NCBI RefSeq assembly: GCF_050874005.1
Contig: NZ_JBNMJV010000013.1
Location: forward strand, 1 to 64,000
Reading direction: 5' to 3'
From: Huintestinicola sp050874005
GTDB lineage: Bacteria; Bacillota; Clostridia; Oscillospirales; Ruminococcaceae
DNA length: 64,000 nucleotides
Notes under the pieces: model-generated
Databases searched by the model: none
What the model saw: the letters and a program-made list of their open reading frames with translations, nothing else
What the model was told of the DNA's origin: nothing
Position numbers and translations under genes: made by a program
Shown: piece by piece, positions 1 to 8,455 of the stretch
How positions within the stretch are numbered: the stretch's first letter is position 1
Layout: the number at the start of each line of letters is the position of its first letter

Positions 1-82
1 GTTTCTCCAGCGGATCGCCTAATTCTGTTAATTTCTTGTATCGGTTCTCCTCATCAAAGAACCCTATCTGTCTTATTTTCAT
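1..82 (-). CDS. IS5-family transposase, N-terminal fragment (runs off window)
   Basis: The first 27 codons read MKIRQIGFFDEENRYKKL followed by TELGDPLEK. The pattern 'GFFD..NRY..L..LGDPLEKL' is typical of the N-terminus of IS5-family DDE transposases. The ATG at 82-80 overlaps the TGA that ends the disrupted sensor gene. The catalytic DDE residues are beyond the window edge, so activity cannot be judged. The family assignment rests on recognition of a short motif and is fairly but not completely certain. Confidence 0.65.
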   Translation of the reverse strand, partial: MKIRQIGFFDEENRYKKLTELGDPLEK

Positions 83-120
83 ATCTCTATTTTACCACTT
101 TTTTTCTTTTTTGTACAGGG
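1..120 (-). mobile_element. Left-edge fragment of an IS5-family insertion sequence
   Basis: Reading leftward on the minus strand, the homology of the sensor gene stops near position 120. The sequence then runs through CCCCTGTACAAAAAAG, which I take as the terminal inverted repeat of an insertion sequence, and on into the start of a transposase at 82. The sensor's paralogue at 10.1 kb continues past this point into a full sensor domain and GGDEF domain, so the element appears to have landed inside the coding region. The other end of the element lies outside the window, so target duplication and second repeat cannot be checked here. Confidence 0.65.
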
Positions 121-1206
121 GTTTTTAGATGTTACCATAAGATAATCCGAGTCGTATATCTTGTCAAGGCAGTCCTCGATATCCACCGAGCCTGCAAAAT
201 TTTCAAACATATAGCTCTCAAGGAGCATATTTATATCCACACGTTCTTCTATGGACTTATCGCCGTAGTTATGGTTAGTGCGGAAAAGGGAGTCGTTAAG
301 GCAATGCTTTATGTATGCCATATTTTCGGGGCAGCCGCAGCTTGAACAGATACGAAGGCCCTTATCCTTATGAGAAGGTACGGGCTTTACCTCGCAGTCA
401 GGATCGATTTGCTTTCTGAGAACGTTTACCGTCTCTGCGGCGGCGCTGCCGATATCGGGTATGCAGGTGGTTATGGTTATGTCGTTGAGGACCGCTTCGG
501 CGGTGCCGTCATAGCCTGTGACTATGATCTGCTCAGGAACCTTAATGCCATTTTCGACAAGGCGGTTTGCAAGGCCTATTGCCATATGGTCGCTGGCGCA
601 AACCACAGCCTCGGGCATAGGCACTTCTCCCGAGATTATCTTATCTGCAAGAGCCTCTCCTCCCGAGTACCAGAAATCTCCGTAAAATATCATACTGTCG
701 TCCACGGGGATATCACGCTTTTTCATCATATCCGTATATCCTGCAAGGCGCTGCTCGGACACGGTAAAGCCCATTGTGCCTGTAAGAAAATAGATATTCC
801 TGCACTCGTGGACGTCGATTATATGGGCGGTTATGGACGCAAATGCGCTGCGGTCATCGGTATATACCACGGGATAATCTCCGTATGGCAGGTCGAGAGA
901 CACTACGGGCTTTCTGCACTCCTTCTGCAGCTTGCGGAGAACGTGCTCCTGGACCTCGGGATCGCCCGAAAGGGTTATGGGAGGAACGATAACTCCGTCT
1001 ACAAGGTCGAAGTTTATCAGCTCGAAAATATTTGTCTCACCTTCCTGGTAATCTTTGTAAAACATTCCCGGCTTTGAGAGAGACGCAAATACGGCAGCGT
1101 CATAGCCGTATTCTCTGCACTGCATAAAGATACCCTTGAGCAGGCGCTGCTGATATATGGACTCGGGTTCAGAGAGTAATACGCCGATAACTTTACGCTT
1201 TCCCAT
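79..1206 (-). CDS. LacI-type ligand-binding sensor protein, truncated by an IS element
   Basis: The 375-residue product begins directly with a periplasmic-binding-protein-like (Peripla_BP_3, LacI/GalR-type) sugar-binding domain, 'KVIGVLLSEPESIYQQRLL', and has no N-terminal helix-turn-helix. The ligand-domain signatures 'EQRLAGY', 'PEAVVCASDHMAIGLA' and 'VTGYDG' are present. It aligns end to end with the N-terminal 340 residues of the protein at 10134, including the 'CGC' cysteine motif after the binding domain. That paralogue continues into a sensor region and GGDEF domain. Here similarity stops near 'TSKNPCT' and the last dozen residues are insertion-sequence DNA. The start follows a good AAGGAG site. 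I infer an originally longer sensor, probably a sugar-responsive diguanylate cyclase, that is now truncated. The remaining fragment could still bind ligand. Confidence 0.7.
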   Translation of the reverse strand: MGKRKVIGVLLSEPESIYQQRLLKGIFMQCREYGYDAAVFASLSKPGMFYKDYQEGETNIFELINFDLVDGVIVPPITLSGDPEVQEHVLRKLQKECRKPVVSLDLPYGDYPVVYTDDRSAFASITAHIIDVHECRNIYFLTGTMGFTVSEQRLAGYTDMMKKRDIPVDDSMIFYGDFWYSGGEALADKIISGEVPMPEAVVCASDHMAIGLANRLVENGIKVPEQIIVTGYDGTAEAVLNDITITTCIPDIGSAAAETVNVLRKQIDPDCEVKPVPSHKDKGLRICSSCGCPENMAYIKHCLNDSLFRTNHNYGDKSIEERVDINMLLESYMFENFAGSVDIEDCLDKIYDSDYLMVTSKNPCTKKKKSGKIEI

Positions 1207-1538
1207 TGTTTTCTCCTTGAAATAAAGTTGTTCTTTCAGGCGACTTTCACAGGCTGCCTGCTCTATATATTTATATACCTTATATTATATCTTATAGCTG
1301 TGAACCGAATGTTAATATTTGTAATATATTTAATAAATTCCACACAAACTATTTATCTTTCTTGGATATTGGCTTCGCTCCCCATAAGACTGTTATCATA
1401 TTATAACATTAGCGTTATCATTTCACCTGTCTGTCACGAAATATTCCTCTGAATTTCAGTCTTTTTACACAATTGGATCGTTAATTATATATCAAGTTTT
1501 TACAAAAAATGAGAATTTTCAGGTTTATAAAATAAATG

Positions 1539-1567
1539 TTGAATATTCACAAATATTATGTTATAAT
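1539..1567 (+). promoter_or_regulatory. Sigma-A promoter of the antiporter gene
   Basis: TTGAAT at 1539-1544 and a perfect TATAAT at 1562-1567 are separated by 17 bp and lie about 60 bp upstream of the antiporter start. The rest of 1207-1628 is AT-rich with no convincing gene. It must also hold the promoter for the divergent sensor gene ending at 1206. Confidence 0.75.
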
Positions 1568-1628
1568 TCAGACTGGTAAAAAAATAAGTGATTTTCGCAT
1601 CTGAATAATTTAAGAGAGGACGATTTTT

Positions 1629-2843
1629 ATGGAAGATTATTCGTACCTGCTTTCGATAGCTCTTATTCTTATCAGCACCAAGGTGCTGGGACTTTTTTCT
1701 AAAAAGATAAAGCTCCCTCAGGTGGTGGGCGCTTTGCTGGCAGGCGTTATTCTTGGCCCTGCCTGTCTGGGACTTATCCACTCAACGGAAATGCTCAGCT
1801 GTCTTTCCGAGGTGGGCGTTATCGTGCTGATGTTTGCAGCAGGCTTTGAGACTGATATCAAGGAGCTTAAACGCTCGGGCAAGGCTTCATTCCTCATCGC
1901 TCTTATCGGCGTGCTGGTGCCTCTTGCAGGCGGTGCGGCTGTGGCATATTTCTTCAACGACTCCGTTGACGGCAACAAATTGCTCCAGAATATTTTCATA
2001 GGCATTATCCTTACCGCCACCTCCGTAAGCATCACCGTCGAGACCCTCAAGGAGATGGGCAAGCTTTCAACTCCTGCGGGAAATGCGATCCTCGGAGCCG
2101 CTATTATCGACGATATCTTAGGCATTATCGCACTTACGCTGGTCATCAGTATGGCTGACCCCTCCGTCAAGATAGGCACGGTGCTTTTAAAGATACTGGG
2201 CTTCTTTGTATTCACCTTTGTGGCTGCAGTGGGATATCACTACCTGTTCAAGAAGTGGACGGACAACAGCCCCGTAAAGCTCAGAAGATACGTTGTAATA
2301 AGCTTTGCGTTCTGCCTTATCCTTTCCTACTGCGCCGAGGAATTTTTCGGAGTTGCGGACATCACAGGCGCATTCTTCGCAGGTCTTGCTATTTCGGGCA
2401 CAAAGAAGGCAGATTACATAAACAAGCGTTTTGATACCCTTTCCTATCTGCTCCTTTCGCCTATTTTCTTTGCAAGCATAGGTCTCAAGGTCGTTCTTCC
2501 CGAGATGAATATGGAGATAATCCTCTTTACCCTCCTTATCACTCTTGTGGCTATCCTCACAAAGATAATCGGCTGCGGCCTTGGCGCAAAGATATGCAAG
2601 TACAGCAACAAGGAAGCTTTGCAGATAGGCGTGGGAATGGTCTCCCGTGGTGAGGTCGCACTTATCGTTGCAAACAAGGGCGAGGCTGTGGGACTTATGA
2701 GCGACAAGTTCTTTGCACCTATTGTTATTATGGTGGTGCTCACAACTATCCTCACACCCGTTCTGCTTAAAGTAGTATTCAAGGACAAGAATGGCGAGGA
2801 CAGCAATTCTCCCGAAAATGAGCCTGTACCTGCCGCTAAGTGA
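1629..2843 (+). CDS. Cation:proton antiporter (CPA2/KefB-like)
   Basis: The 404-residue, very hydrophobic protein has about 12-13 predicted membrane segments and the Na+/H+ exchanger fold typical of CPA2 transporters. Conserved features include 'LPQVVGALLAGVILGP' in the first helices, 'FAAGFETD', the ion-site-type region 'GAAIIDDILGIIAL' with its paired aspartates, and 'GMVSRGEVALIVA' near the C-terminus. It probably exchanges Na+ or K+ for protons at the cytoplasmic membrane. There is no C-terminal RCK/TrkA domain, only a short charged tail. The start follows AGAGGA. It is transcribed alone from the 1539 promoter and ends at a hairpin terminator. Cation specificity cannot be told from sequence. 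Confidence 0.88.
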   Translation: MEDYSYLLSIALILISTKVLGLFSKKIKLPQVVGALLAGVILGPACLGLIHSTEMLSCLSEVGVIVLMFAAGFETDIKELKRSGKASFLIALIGVLVPLAGGAAVAYFFNDSVDGNKLLQNIFIGIILTATSVSITVETLKEMGKLSTPAGNAILGAAIIDDILGIIALTLVISMADPSVKIGTVLLKILGFFVFTFVAAVGYHYLFKKWTDNSPVKLRRYVVISFAFCLILSYCAEEFFGVADITGAFFAGLAISGTKKADYINKRFDTLSYLLLSPIFFASIGLKVVLPEMNMEIILFTLLITLVAILTKIIGCGLGAKICKYSNKEALQIGVGMVSRGEVALIVANKGEAVGLMSDKFFAPIVIMVVLTTILTPVLLKVVFKDKNGEDSNSPENEPVPAAK

Positions 2844-2860
2844 TGATCTGAAATTTCCGG

Positions 2861-2896
2861 CTGCTGCACATTTGCTTTGTGCGGCAGTCGTTTTTT
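2861..2896 (+). terminator. Rho-independent terminator of the antiporter gene
   Basis: CTGCTGCAC at 2861-2869 pairs with GTGCGGCAG at 2879-2887 (one G-U pair) and is followed by a run of T. It lies 18 bp after the antiporter stop. It also argues that the next gene starts downstream of it. Confidence 0.8.
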
Positions 2897-2938
2897 ATGA
2901 AAGATACATATGATAACCGAAACGGGAGCATTATAAAG

Positions 2939-3307
2939 ATGAACATTGATTATATTCACGAACCCACCGACCTGCAATGCGGTCAGGCTGTTCTGGCAAT
3001 GCTGCTGGGAACGACTGCAGGATACATCTGCAAGTATCTGGAAAATGACCGTGAGACCGACCTTCGGGAAATGAAGCGAGTCCTCACGGAACACGGCGTA
3101 AAATTCTCGCCGGAGCGCAGACAGGCGCAGACAAAAGCCGATCTTCCTCCCTGTGCCCTTCTCAGCCTTGAAACTCCCCGCTGCTGGCATTGGTCGCTGT
3201 ATGCAGACGGGATCTTTTACGACCCGGAACACGGCATTCTCGATGATTTTCCTCAGTCGGCACGGAAGTTTTTCTGGGAGATCTTTCCGGAGACCCTTCC
3301 GCAGTAA
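2939..3307 (+). CDS. Small C39/papain-like cysteine-protease-fold protein
   Basis: The product is 122 residues from the chosen ATG at 2939, which has GGGAG ten bases upstream. The longer frame back to a GTG at 2879 would run through the antiporter terminator. The segment 'LQCGQAVLAMLLG' resembles the catalytic-cysteine helix of C39-type peptidases (DCG.A.L.M). 'CWHWSLYADGIFYDPEHG' resembles the catalytic histidine strand with the 'YDP..G' turn of C39/papain-like proteins. There is no signal peptide, membrane segment or ABC domain, so it is a free-standing domain. Whether it is an active protease is not known. It could also be a peptidase-fold protein of other function. Confidence 0.6.
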   Translation: MNIDYIHEPTDLQCGQAVLAMLLGTTAGYICKYLENDRETDLREMKRVLTEHGVKFSPERRQAQTKADLPPCALLSLETPRCWHWSLYADGIFYDPEHGILDDFPQSARKFFWEIFPETLPQ

Positions 3308-3448
3308 AACTGCCGTTTCCGGGAGTCGGAGAGGCTTATAATTTTTGTCCTTTCCTTTTTGATAAAAAGGCTTCGCCTGTGAAAATCTATTAAAAATGGG
3401 CAGAATTATATGATAAATGCTCTTCCGAACGCTGTCAGGCAAGTAAAT

Positions 3449-3475
3449 TTAGCACTCTCAGAGTGAATTTGCTAA
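3449..3475 (+). promoter_or_regulatory. Second, degenerate CIRCE-like operator
   Basis: TTAGCACTC at 3449-3457 is a perfect CIRCE left arm. Nine bases later ATTTGCTAA matches the right arm in seven of nine positions. It sits 45 bp upstream of the -35 box of the hrcA promoter and 77 bp upstream of the perfect CIRCE. A weakened or auxiliary HrcA site is the likely reading. Confidence 0.6.
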
Positions 3476-3493
3476 ATTTTTTTTCAAAACCCC

Positions 3494-3521
3494 TTGACAA
3501 GTCGGAAAAATGGTGTATAAT
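3494..3521 (+). promoter_or_regulatory. Promoter of the hrcA-grpE-dnaK-dnaJ operon
   Basis: Perfect TTGACA (3494-3499) and TATAAT (3516-3521) are 16 bp apart. The transcription start would fall inside the CIRCE at 3526, the usual arrangement for HrcA repression. Confidence 0.85.
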
Positions 3522-3525
3522 ATAA

Positions 3526-3552
3526 TTAGCACTCGAGAAGAATGAGTGCTAA
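3526..3552 (+). promoter_or_regulatory. CIRCE operator (HrcA binding site)
   Basis: A perfect TTAGCACTC, nine-base spacer and GAGTGCTAA inverted repeat lies immediately after the -10 box of the heat-shock operon. CIRCE is the established operator of HrcA in Firmicutes. Confidence 0.97.
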
Positions 3553-3587
3553 CAGAATGACATTTAAAGTGCTAAAGTAAGAGGGTG

Positions 3588-4649
3588 ATGATCCTGTTGG
3601 ACGACAGAAAGCTCAGAATACTGGCGGCAGTTGTTGACGAATATATCCGTACAGGAGAGCCTGTAGGCTCAAAAGCCATCGCCGCTCTCCCCGATATCCG
3701 GGTTTCCTCCGCCACTATCAGAAATGATATGGCAATGCTCGAGCAGCTGGGCTTCTTAGAGCAGCCTCACACCTCCGCAGGGCGTATCCCCACCTACAGC
3801 GGCTATAAGCTTTACATTGAAACGCTTATGCCCAGAAGGTCGCTTACGGACGATGAAAAGGCTATGCTCGACAATGCTCTCGGAGATGATTATTCCTCAG
3901 AGGAAGCTCTGATAGACAATGCCACAAGGGCACTTGCGGAGATAACCGACTGTGCGGCTGTAGTTTCAAACTGCGCTCCTCAGTTTTCGGTAATTGCAAA
4001 GGTCGACGCTGTTCCCACGGGAAAGCATATGTATGTGCTTCTGATGATAACCTCGTCGGGCAGCATTCAGAACAAGGTCTGCAGGCTGGAGCTTGACCTT
4101 ACTCACGAGCAGCTTGCATTTTTCAATGAATATATGACCAAAAACCTCAGCGGTATGAGCGTTGACAGCCTTTCGGACGAAACGCTGGAACGCCTTGCCG
4201 AGGCGATGGGTGCATATACCGTCACTCTTTCCCCCCTTATGAAAGGGATAAGAGAGCTTGCGAAGGGCTTTATGCAGAGCGATGTTCACGTCAGCGGCGA
4301 AAAGAACCTTCTGAAGCGAAACGATATCGAGGCGGACGACGTTATCAAATTCTTTGAACAGAAAAACGAGTTTTCAAAGCTCCTTGACGACAGCTTCAGC
4401 GAGCTGAAGGTCCTGTTCGGAGAGGACGGCGGCTTCGTTATCGGCAATTCGAGTATGATCGTTTCCCCCATTAAAAAGGGCAAGCGGACAGCGGGTTCGC
4501 TGGGACTTATCGGTCCTCTGAGGCTTGATTATGCGAAGGTGATACCTTACATCGAGTATATGACCGACAGGATAAGCGAGCTGCTTTCGGAGGACTCCGA
4601 GAGCTTTCCCCCTGCGCTGGAAACGAAGGACGACGGACAGAAAGGATGA
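3588..4649 (+). CDS. hrcA: Heat-inducible transcription repressor HrcA
   Basis: HrcA binds CIRCE and represses class I heat-shock genes when the chaperonin is free. The ~353-residue protein has the family's N-terminal winged helix ('LDDRKLRILAAVVDEYI', 'TGEPVGSKAI', 'SSATIRNDMAMLEQLGFLEQPHTSAGRIP') and ends with the conserved 'GSLGLIGPLRLDYAKVIPYIEYMTDRI' region. It is the first gene of hrcA-grpE-dnaK-dnaJ and carries its own operator, so it is autoregulated. The start is uncertain. GTG 3585 and ATG 3588 lie very close to the GAGGG site, and a TTG at 3597 has better spacing and matches where many homologues begin. Confidence 0.95.
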   Translation: MILLDDRKLRILAAVVDEYIRTGEPVGSKAIAALPDIRVSSATIRNDMAMLEQLGFLEQPHTSAGRIPTYSGYKLYIETLMPRRSLTDDEKAMLDNALGDDYSSEEALIDNATRALAEITDCAAVVSNCAPQFSVIAKVDAVPTGKHMYVLLMITSSGSIQNKVCRLELDLTHEQLAFFNEYMTKNLSGMSVDSLSDETLERLAEAMGAYTVTLSPLMKGIRELAKGFMQSDVHVSGEKNLLKRNDIEADDVIKFFEQKNEFSKLLDDSFSELKVLFGEDGGFVIGNSSMIVSPIKKGKRTAGSLGLIGPLRLDYAKVIPYIEYMTDRISELLSEDSESFPPALETKDDGQKG

Positions 4650-4657
4650 TATACAAA

Positions 4658-5281
4658 ATGGCAGAAGAAAAAGAAAAGCAGACCGATAACGAGGAGGTCC
4701 CTGCAGAACAGGAAACGGCTGCTGAGCAGGAAGCGCCTGCGGCAGAGGAAACAGCTGCTGAGGTCAAGGACACCGCCGATACCGCAGAAAAGCCTGCGGA
4801 GGAAGCTGCTCCCGAGCCTACTGCCGAGGAAAAGCTTGCTGCAGAGGTAGAAAGCCTGAAAAAAGAGCTTGCGGACGAAAAGGAAAAATATCTCCGCCTT
4901 GACGCTGAGTATTACAACTACCGCACACGTTCCCTCAAGGAAAAGCAGGACGCTTACGACAACGCTCTTATGAAGACCGTTACCGAAGTCCTCGGAGTTA
5001 TCGACAACTTTGAAAGAGCGGCGTCTGCCGAATGTTCCGATGAGAATTTCAAGAAGGGCATTGATATGATATTCAAGCAGTATCTTACCATTCTTGAAAA
5101 GCTGGGCGTTTCGGAGATAAACGCTGTGGGTCAGCCCTTTGACCCCAATCTTCACAATGCGGTAAGCAGCTGTGAGGACGAAAATTTAGGCGAGAACACC
5201 GTTGCGGCAGTTCTCCGGAAGGGCTACACTTTAGGCAAAAAGGTTATCCGCCACGCAATGGTGACGGTGGCTAATCCGTAA
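4658..5281 (+). CDS. grpE: Nucleotide exchange factor GrpE
   Basis: GrpE is the nucleotide exchange factor of the DnaK chaperone. The 207-residue product has an acidic, Glu/Ala-rich low-complexity N-terminus (about residues 1-60). It is followed by the dimerising coiled coil and head domain: 'EYYNYRTRSLKEKQDAYDNAL', 'VIDNFERA', 'LGVSEINAVGQPFDPNLHNAV' and 'VLRKGYTLGKKVIRHAMVTVA', all family signatures. An in-frame ATG at 4646 overlaps the hrcA stop and the ribosome site itself. ATG 4658, with AAAGG upstream, is preferred. It is co-transcribed with hrcA. Confidence 0.95.
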   Translation: MAEEKEKQTDNEEVPAEQETAAEQEAPAAEETAAEVKDTADTAEKPAEEAAPEPTAEEKLAAEVESLKKELADEKEKYLRLDAEYYNYRTRSLKEKQDAYDNALMKTVTEVLGVIDNFERAASAECSDENFKKGIDMIFKQYLTILEKLGVSEINAVGQPFDPNLHNAVSSCEDENLGENTVAAVLRKGYTLGKKVIRHAMVTVANP

Positions 5282-5342
5282 AATTATCCCATATCAGGAA
5301 AAATAAAAAAGAAAAATCCACTTTTTGAAAGGAAGAATTTTT

Positions 5343-7181
5343 ATGTCAAAGATCATTGGTATCGACCTTGGTACAACTAACTCCTGCGTAGCTGTTATGG
5401 AAGGCGGCAGCGCAGTCGTAATCCCAAACTCCGAAGGTGCAAGAACTACTCCTTCCGTTGTAGGCTTCACAAAGACAGGCGAGAGACTTGTAGGTCAGGT
5501 AGCTAAGCGTCAGGCTGTTACAAACGCCGAGAGAACTGTTTCTTCTATCAAGAGACATATGGGCTCCGACTACAAGGTAACAATCGGCGACAAGAAGTAC
5601 ACTCCTCAGGAAATTTCCGCTATGATACTCCAGAAGCTGAAGGCAGACGCTGAGGCATATCTTGGCGAGCCTGTTACAGAGGCTGTTATCACCGTTCCCG
5701 CATACTTCACCGATGCTCAGCGTCAGGCTACAAAGGACGCAGGACAGATCGCAGGTCTCAATGTCAAGAGAATTATCAACGAGCCTACTGCTGCAGCTCT
5801 TTCCTACGGCATCGACAAGGAACAGGATCAGACCGTTATGGTTTACGACCTGGGCGGCGGTACATTCGATGTATCCATCATCGAAATGGGCGACGGCGTT
5901 CAGGAAGTTAAGGCAACTGCCGGAAACAACCACCTGGGCGGCGATGATTTCGACCAGCGTATCATCAACTGGATGATCGAGTCCTTCAAGGCTTCTGACG
6001 GAATTGACCTTTCCGGCGACAAGATGGCTATGCAGAGACTTAAAGAGGCAGCAGAAAAGTCCAAGATAGAGCTTTCTTCCACTCCCTCCTCTATGATAAA
6101 CCTCCCCTATATCACAGCTGACGCTACAGGTCCCAAGCACCTCGAGCTTACTCTTACAAAGGCTAAGTTCGACGAGCTGACTCACGACCTCGTTGAGTCC
6201 ACAATGGGCCCCGTTAAGCAGGCTCTTGCCGATGCAGGCCTCAAGCCCTCCGACATCAACAAGGTGCTTATGGTGGGCGGTTCTTCAAGAATCCCTGCTG
6301 TTCAGGAAGCTGTTAAGAACTTTATGCACACAGAACCCTTCAAGGGCATCAACCCCGATGAGTGCGTAGCTCTCGGCGCTGCTCTCCAGGGCGGTGTATT
6401 CACAGGTGATGTTACCGGAATGGTTCTCCGTGATGTTACTCCTCTTTCCCTCGGCATCGAGACAATGGGCGGCGTATGCACAAAGATGATCGAGAGAAAC
6501 AAGGCTATTCCTATCAAGCACACAATGGTATTCTCCACCGCTGCCGATAATCAGACCGCTGTTGATATCAACGTTCTCCAGGGCGAGAGAGAATTTGCTA
6601 AGGACAACAAGCAGCTTGGTATGTTCCGTCTCGACGGCATCGCTCCTGCTCCCAGAGGTATCCCTCAGATCGAGGTAACCTTCGACATCGACTCCAACGG
6701 TATCGTTCACGTTTCCGCAAAGGATCTGGGCACCGGCAAGGAGCAGAACATCACCATTCAGTCCTCCTCCAATATGTCCAAGGAAGATATCGACAAGGCT
6801 GTTGAGGAAGCTGAGAGATATGCTGAAGAGGACAAGAAGCGCAAGGAAGAGGTGGACATCAAGAACCAGGCTGAGTCTCTCGTATTCCAGAGCGAAAAGG
6901 CTCTCACCGATTTCGGCGACAAGGTAAGCGAGTCCGATAAGGCTCCTATACAGGCTAAGATAGATGAACTCAAGAAGGCTATCGAGAGCGGCAACACCTC
7001 CGAAATGAAGGCTAAGACCGACGAACTCCAGAAGGCTGTTTACGACCTTTCTTCCAAGGTATATCAGGCTGCAGGCGCAGCACAGCAGGCTGCACAGGGC
7101 GAGGCTCCTCAGGATAACGGCGGCGCTTCAAACGGTGGCAATGACGACGGCTTCGTTGACGCAGAGTTCACAGAGTCATAA
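5343..7181 (+). CDS. dnaK: Molecular chaperone DnaK (Hsp70)
   Basis: The 612-residue Hsp70 binds unfolded polypeptides in an ATP-dependent cycle with DnaJ and GrpE. It starts 'MSKIIGIDLGTTNSCVAVME' after a GAAAGGA site, and the in-frame TTG further upstream is less likely. Hsp70 signatures are all visible: 'GIDLGTTNS', 'VYDLGGGTFDVSI' and 'VLMVGGSSRIPAVQ'. The substrate-binding beta domain contains 'VTFDIDSNGIVHVSAKDLGTG'. A helical lid and Ala/Gln/Gly-rich tail end in acidic residues. Codon use is strongly biased, as expected for a highly expressed gene. Confidence 0.99.
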   Translation: MSKIIGIDLGTTNSCVAVMEGGSAVVIPNSEGARTTPSVVGFTKTGERLVGQVAKRQAVTNAERTVSSIKRHMGSDYKVTIGDKKYTPQEISAMILQKLKADAEAYLGEPVTEAVITVPAYFTDAQRQATKDAGQIAGLNVKRIINEPTAAALSYGIDKEQDQTVMVYDLGGGTFDVSIIEMGDGVQEVKATAGNNHLGGDDFDQRIINWMIESFKASDGIDLSGDKMAMQRLKEAAEKSKIELSSTPSSMINLPYITADATGPKHLELTLTKAKFDELTHDLVESTMGPVKQALADAGLKPSDINKVLMVGGSSRIPAVQEAVKNFMHTEPFKGINPDECVALGAALQGGVFTGDVTGMVLRDVTPLSLGIETMGGVCTKMIERNKAIPIKHTMVFSTAADNQTAVDINVLQGEREFAKDNKQLGMFRLDGIAPAPRGIPQIEVTFDIDSNGIVHVSAKDLGTGKEQNITIQSSSNMSKEDIDKAVEEAERYAEEDKKRKEEVDIKNQAESLVFQSEKALTDFGDKVSESDKAPIQAKIDELKKAIESGNTSEMKAKTDELQKAVYDLSSKVYQAAGAAQQAAQGEAPQDNGGASNGGNDDGFVDAEFTES

Positions 7182-7206
7182 TTTACGGCATAATTATTTT
7201 GCGGCA

Positions 7207-7231
7207 AAGGGCGGACATTTTCTCCGCCCTT
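7207..7231 (+). terminator. Hairpin in the dnaK-dnaJ gap
   Basis: AAGGGCGGA (7207-7215) and TCCGCCCTT (7223-7231) form a perfect 9-bp stem with a 7-nt loop, but only a weak T stretch follows. It may be a partial terminator or processing site that lowers dnaJ relative to dnaK. Confidence 0.5.
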
Positions 7232-7290
7232 GTTGTCGGTTTTAAGAGGACAGTTTATCTGAACGTTCTCCGGAAAGGATGGTCATATTT

Positions 7291-8451
7291 ATGGCTGACA
7301 AGAGAGATTATTACGAGGTGCTGGGGCTTTCAAAGGGCGCTTCGGACGATGAAATAAAAAAGGCATACCGTGCCTGCGTTAAAAAATACCACCCCGACCT
7401 CCACCCCGACGACAAGGAGTGCGAGGAGAAAATGAAGGAGGTCAACGAGGCATACGAATGTCTCTCCGACCCCGATAAAAAGGCTAAGTACGATCAGTTT
7501 GGCTTTGCAGGCGTTGACCCGAGTTACGGCGCAGGCGGAGGAGGCGGCTTCAGCGGCTTCGGCGGTTTCGGAGATATGGGCGATATCGGCGATATTTTCA
7601 GCTCATTCTTCGGCGGCAGCAGCTTCGGCGGCAGATCTTCAAATCCCAATGCTGCAAGGAGAGGTCAGGATATCCAGACCTATGCGACCATTGACTTTAT
7701 GGACGCCTGCAACGGCAAAAAGGTGGATATCAAGGTCAACAGAACGGAAAGCTGTCCCGACTGCGGCGGTACGGGCGCAGCGGCAGGTTCTTCCGCCGAG
7801 ACCTGTTCCGAGTGCCGTGGTACGGGTTATGTCAAGACCGCTCAGCGCACTCCGCTGGGTATGATATCTTCTCAGCGCCCCTGCACACGCTGCGGCGGAA
7901 AGGGCAAGGTCATCACAAATCCCTGCTCCAAGTGTCACGGTTCGGGCAGAGTTTCTGTTACAAAGACTGTTAATGTTTCAATTCCTGCGGGTATTGACGA
8001 CGGTCAGACACTTCAGGTAAGAGGTCAGGGTCACAGCGGTGCAAACGGCGGTCCCAACGGCGATCTCCACGTTACTATCCAGGTTCGTCCCGACCCCATT
8101 TTCGAGAGAGACGGTTACGATATCCGCACAGAGGTGCCTATCACCTTTACTCAGGCAGTTTTAGGCGATGAGATCGAGATACCCTGCATTGACGGCAAGG
8201 GCAAGATAACCATTGCCGAGGGCACTCAGTCGGGTACTGTATTCAGGATAAGAGGCAAGGGCGTTAAGCGGCTCAACCGCTCCGACAGAGGAGATCAGTT
8301 CGTTACCGTTAATGTGGAAGTCCCCAAAAATCTTAACAGAAATCAGAAGGAGCTTCTGAAAAAGTTTGAGGAAAGTCTGGGCGAAGGCAATTACAACAAG
8401 CGGAAAAGCTTCTTTGACAAGGTAAAGGATATACTTAAAAGCGATATATAA
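7291..8451 (+). CDS. dnaJ: Chaperone protein DnaJ (Hsp40)
   Basis: DnaJ delivers substrates to DnaK and stimulates its ATPase. The 386-residue protein has an N-terminal J-domain with the HPD motif ('KYHPDLHPDD'), then a Gly/Phe-rich linker (about residues 72-115). Four zinc-binding CXXCXGXG repeats follow ('CPDCGGTG', 'CSECRGTG', 'CTRCGGKG', 'CSKCHGSG'), then the C-terminal beta-sandwich substrate domains. It is therefore a complete type I Hsp40. ATG 7291 has GGAAAGGA upstream, and an upstream in-frame ATG overlaps that site. It is the last gene of the operon. Confidence 0.98.
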   Translation: MADKRDYYEVLGLSKGASDDEIKKAYRACVKKYHPDLHPDDKECEEKMKEVNEAYECLSDPDKKAKYDQFGFAGVDPSYGAGGGGGFSGFGGFGDMGDIGDIFSSFFGGSSFGGRSSNPNAARRGQDIQTYATIDFMDACNGKKVDIKVNRTESCPDCGGTGAAAGSSAETCSECRGTGYVKTAQRTPLGMISSQRPCTRCGGKGKVITNPCSKCHGSGRVSVTKTVNVSIPAGIDDGQTLQVRGQGHSGANGGPNGDLHVTIQVRPDPIFERDGYDIRTEVPITFTQAVLGDEIEIPCIDGKGKITIAEGTQSGTVFRIRGKGVKRLNRSDRGDQFVTVNVEVPKNLNRNQKELLKKFEESLGEGNYNKRKSFFDKVKDILKSDI

Positions 8452-8455
8452 TGAA

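Noticed and set aside
370..1077. 235-codon plus-strand frame opposite the sensor gene
   Set aside because: Antisense shadow of a gene with clear protein homology; no ribosome site or family.
1228..1452. 74-codon hydrophobic frame in the intergenic gap
   Set aside because: Composition reflects AT-rich DNA; no ribosome site; overlaps promoter territory.
5346..6185. 279-codon frame antisense to dnaK
   Set aside because: Arises from the strong codon bias of dnaK; known type of false ORF.
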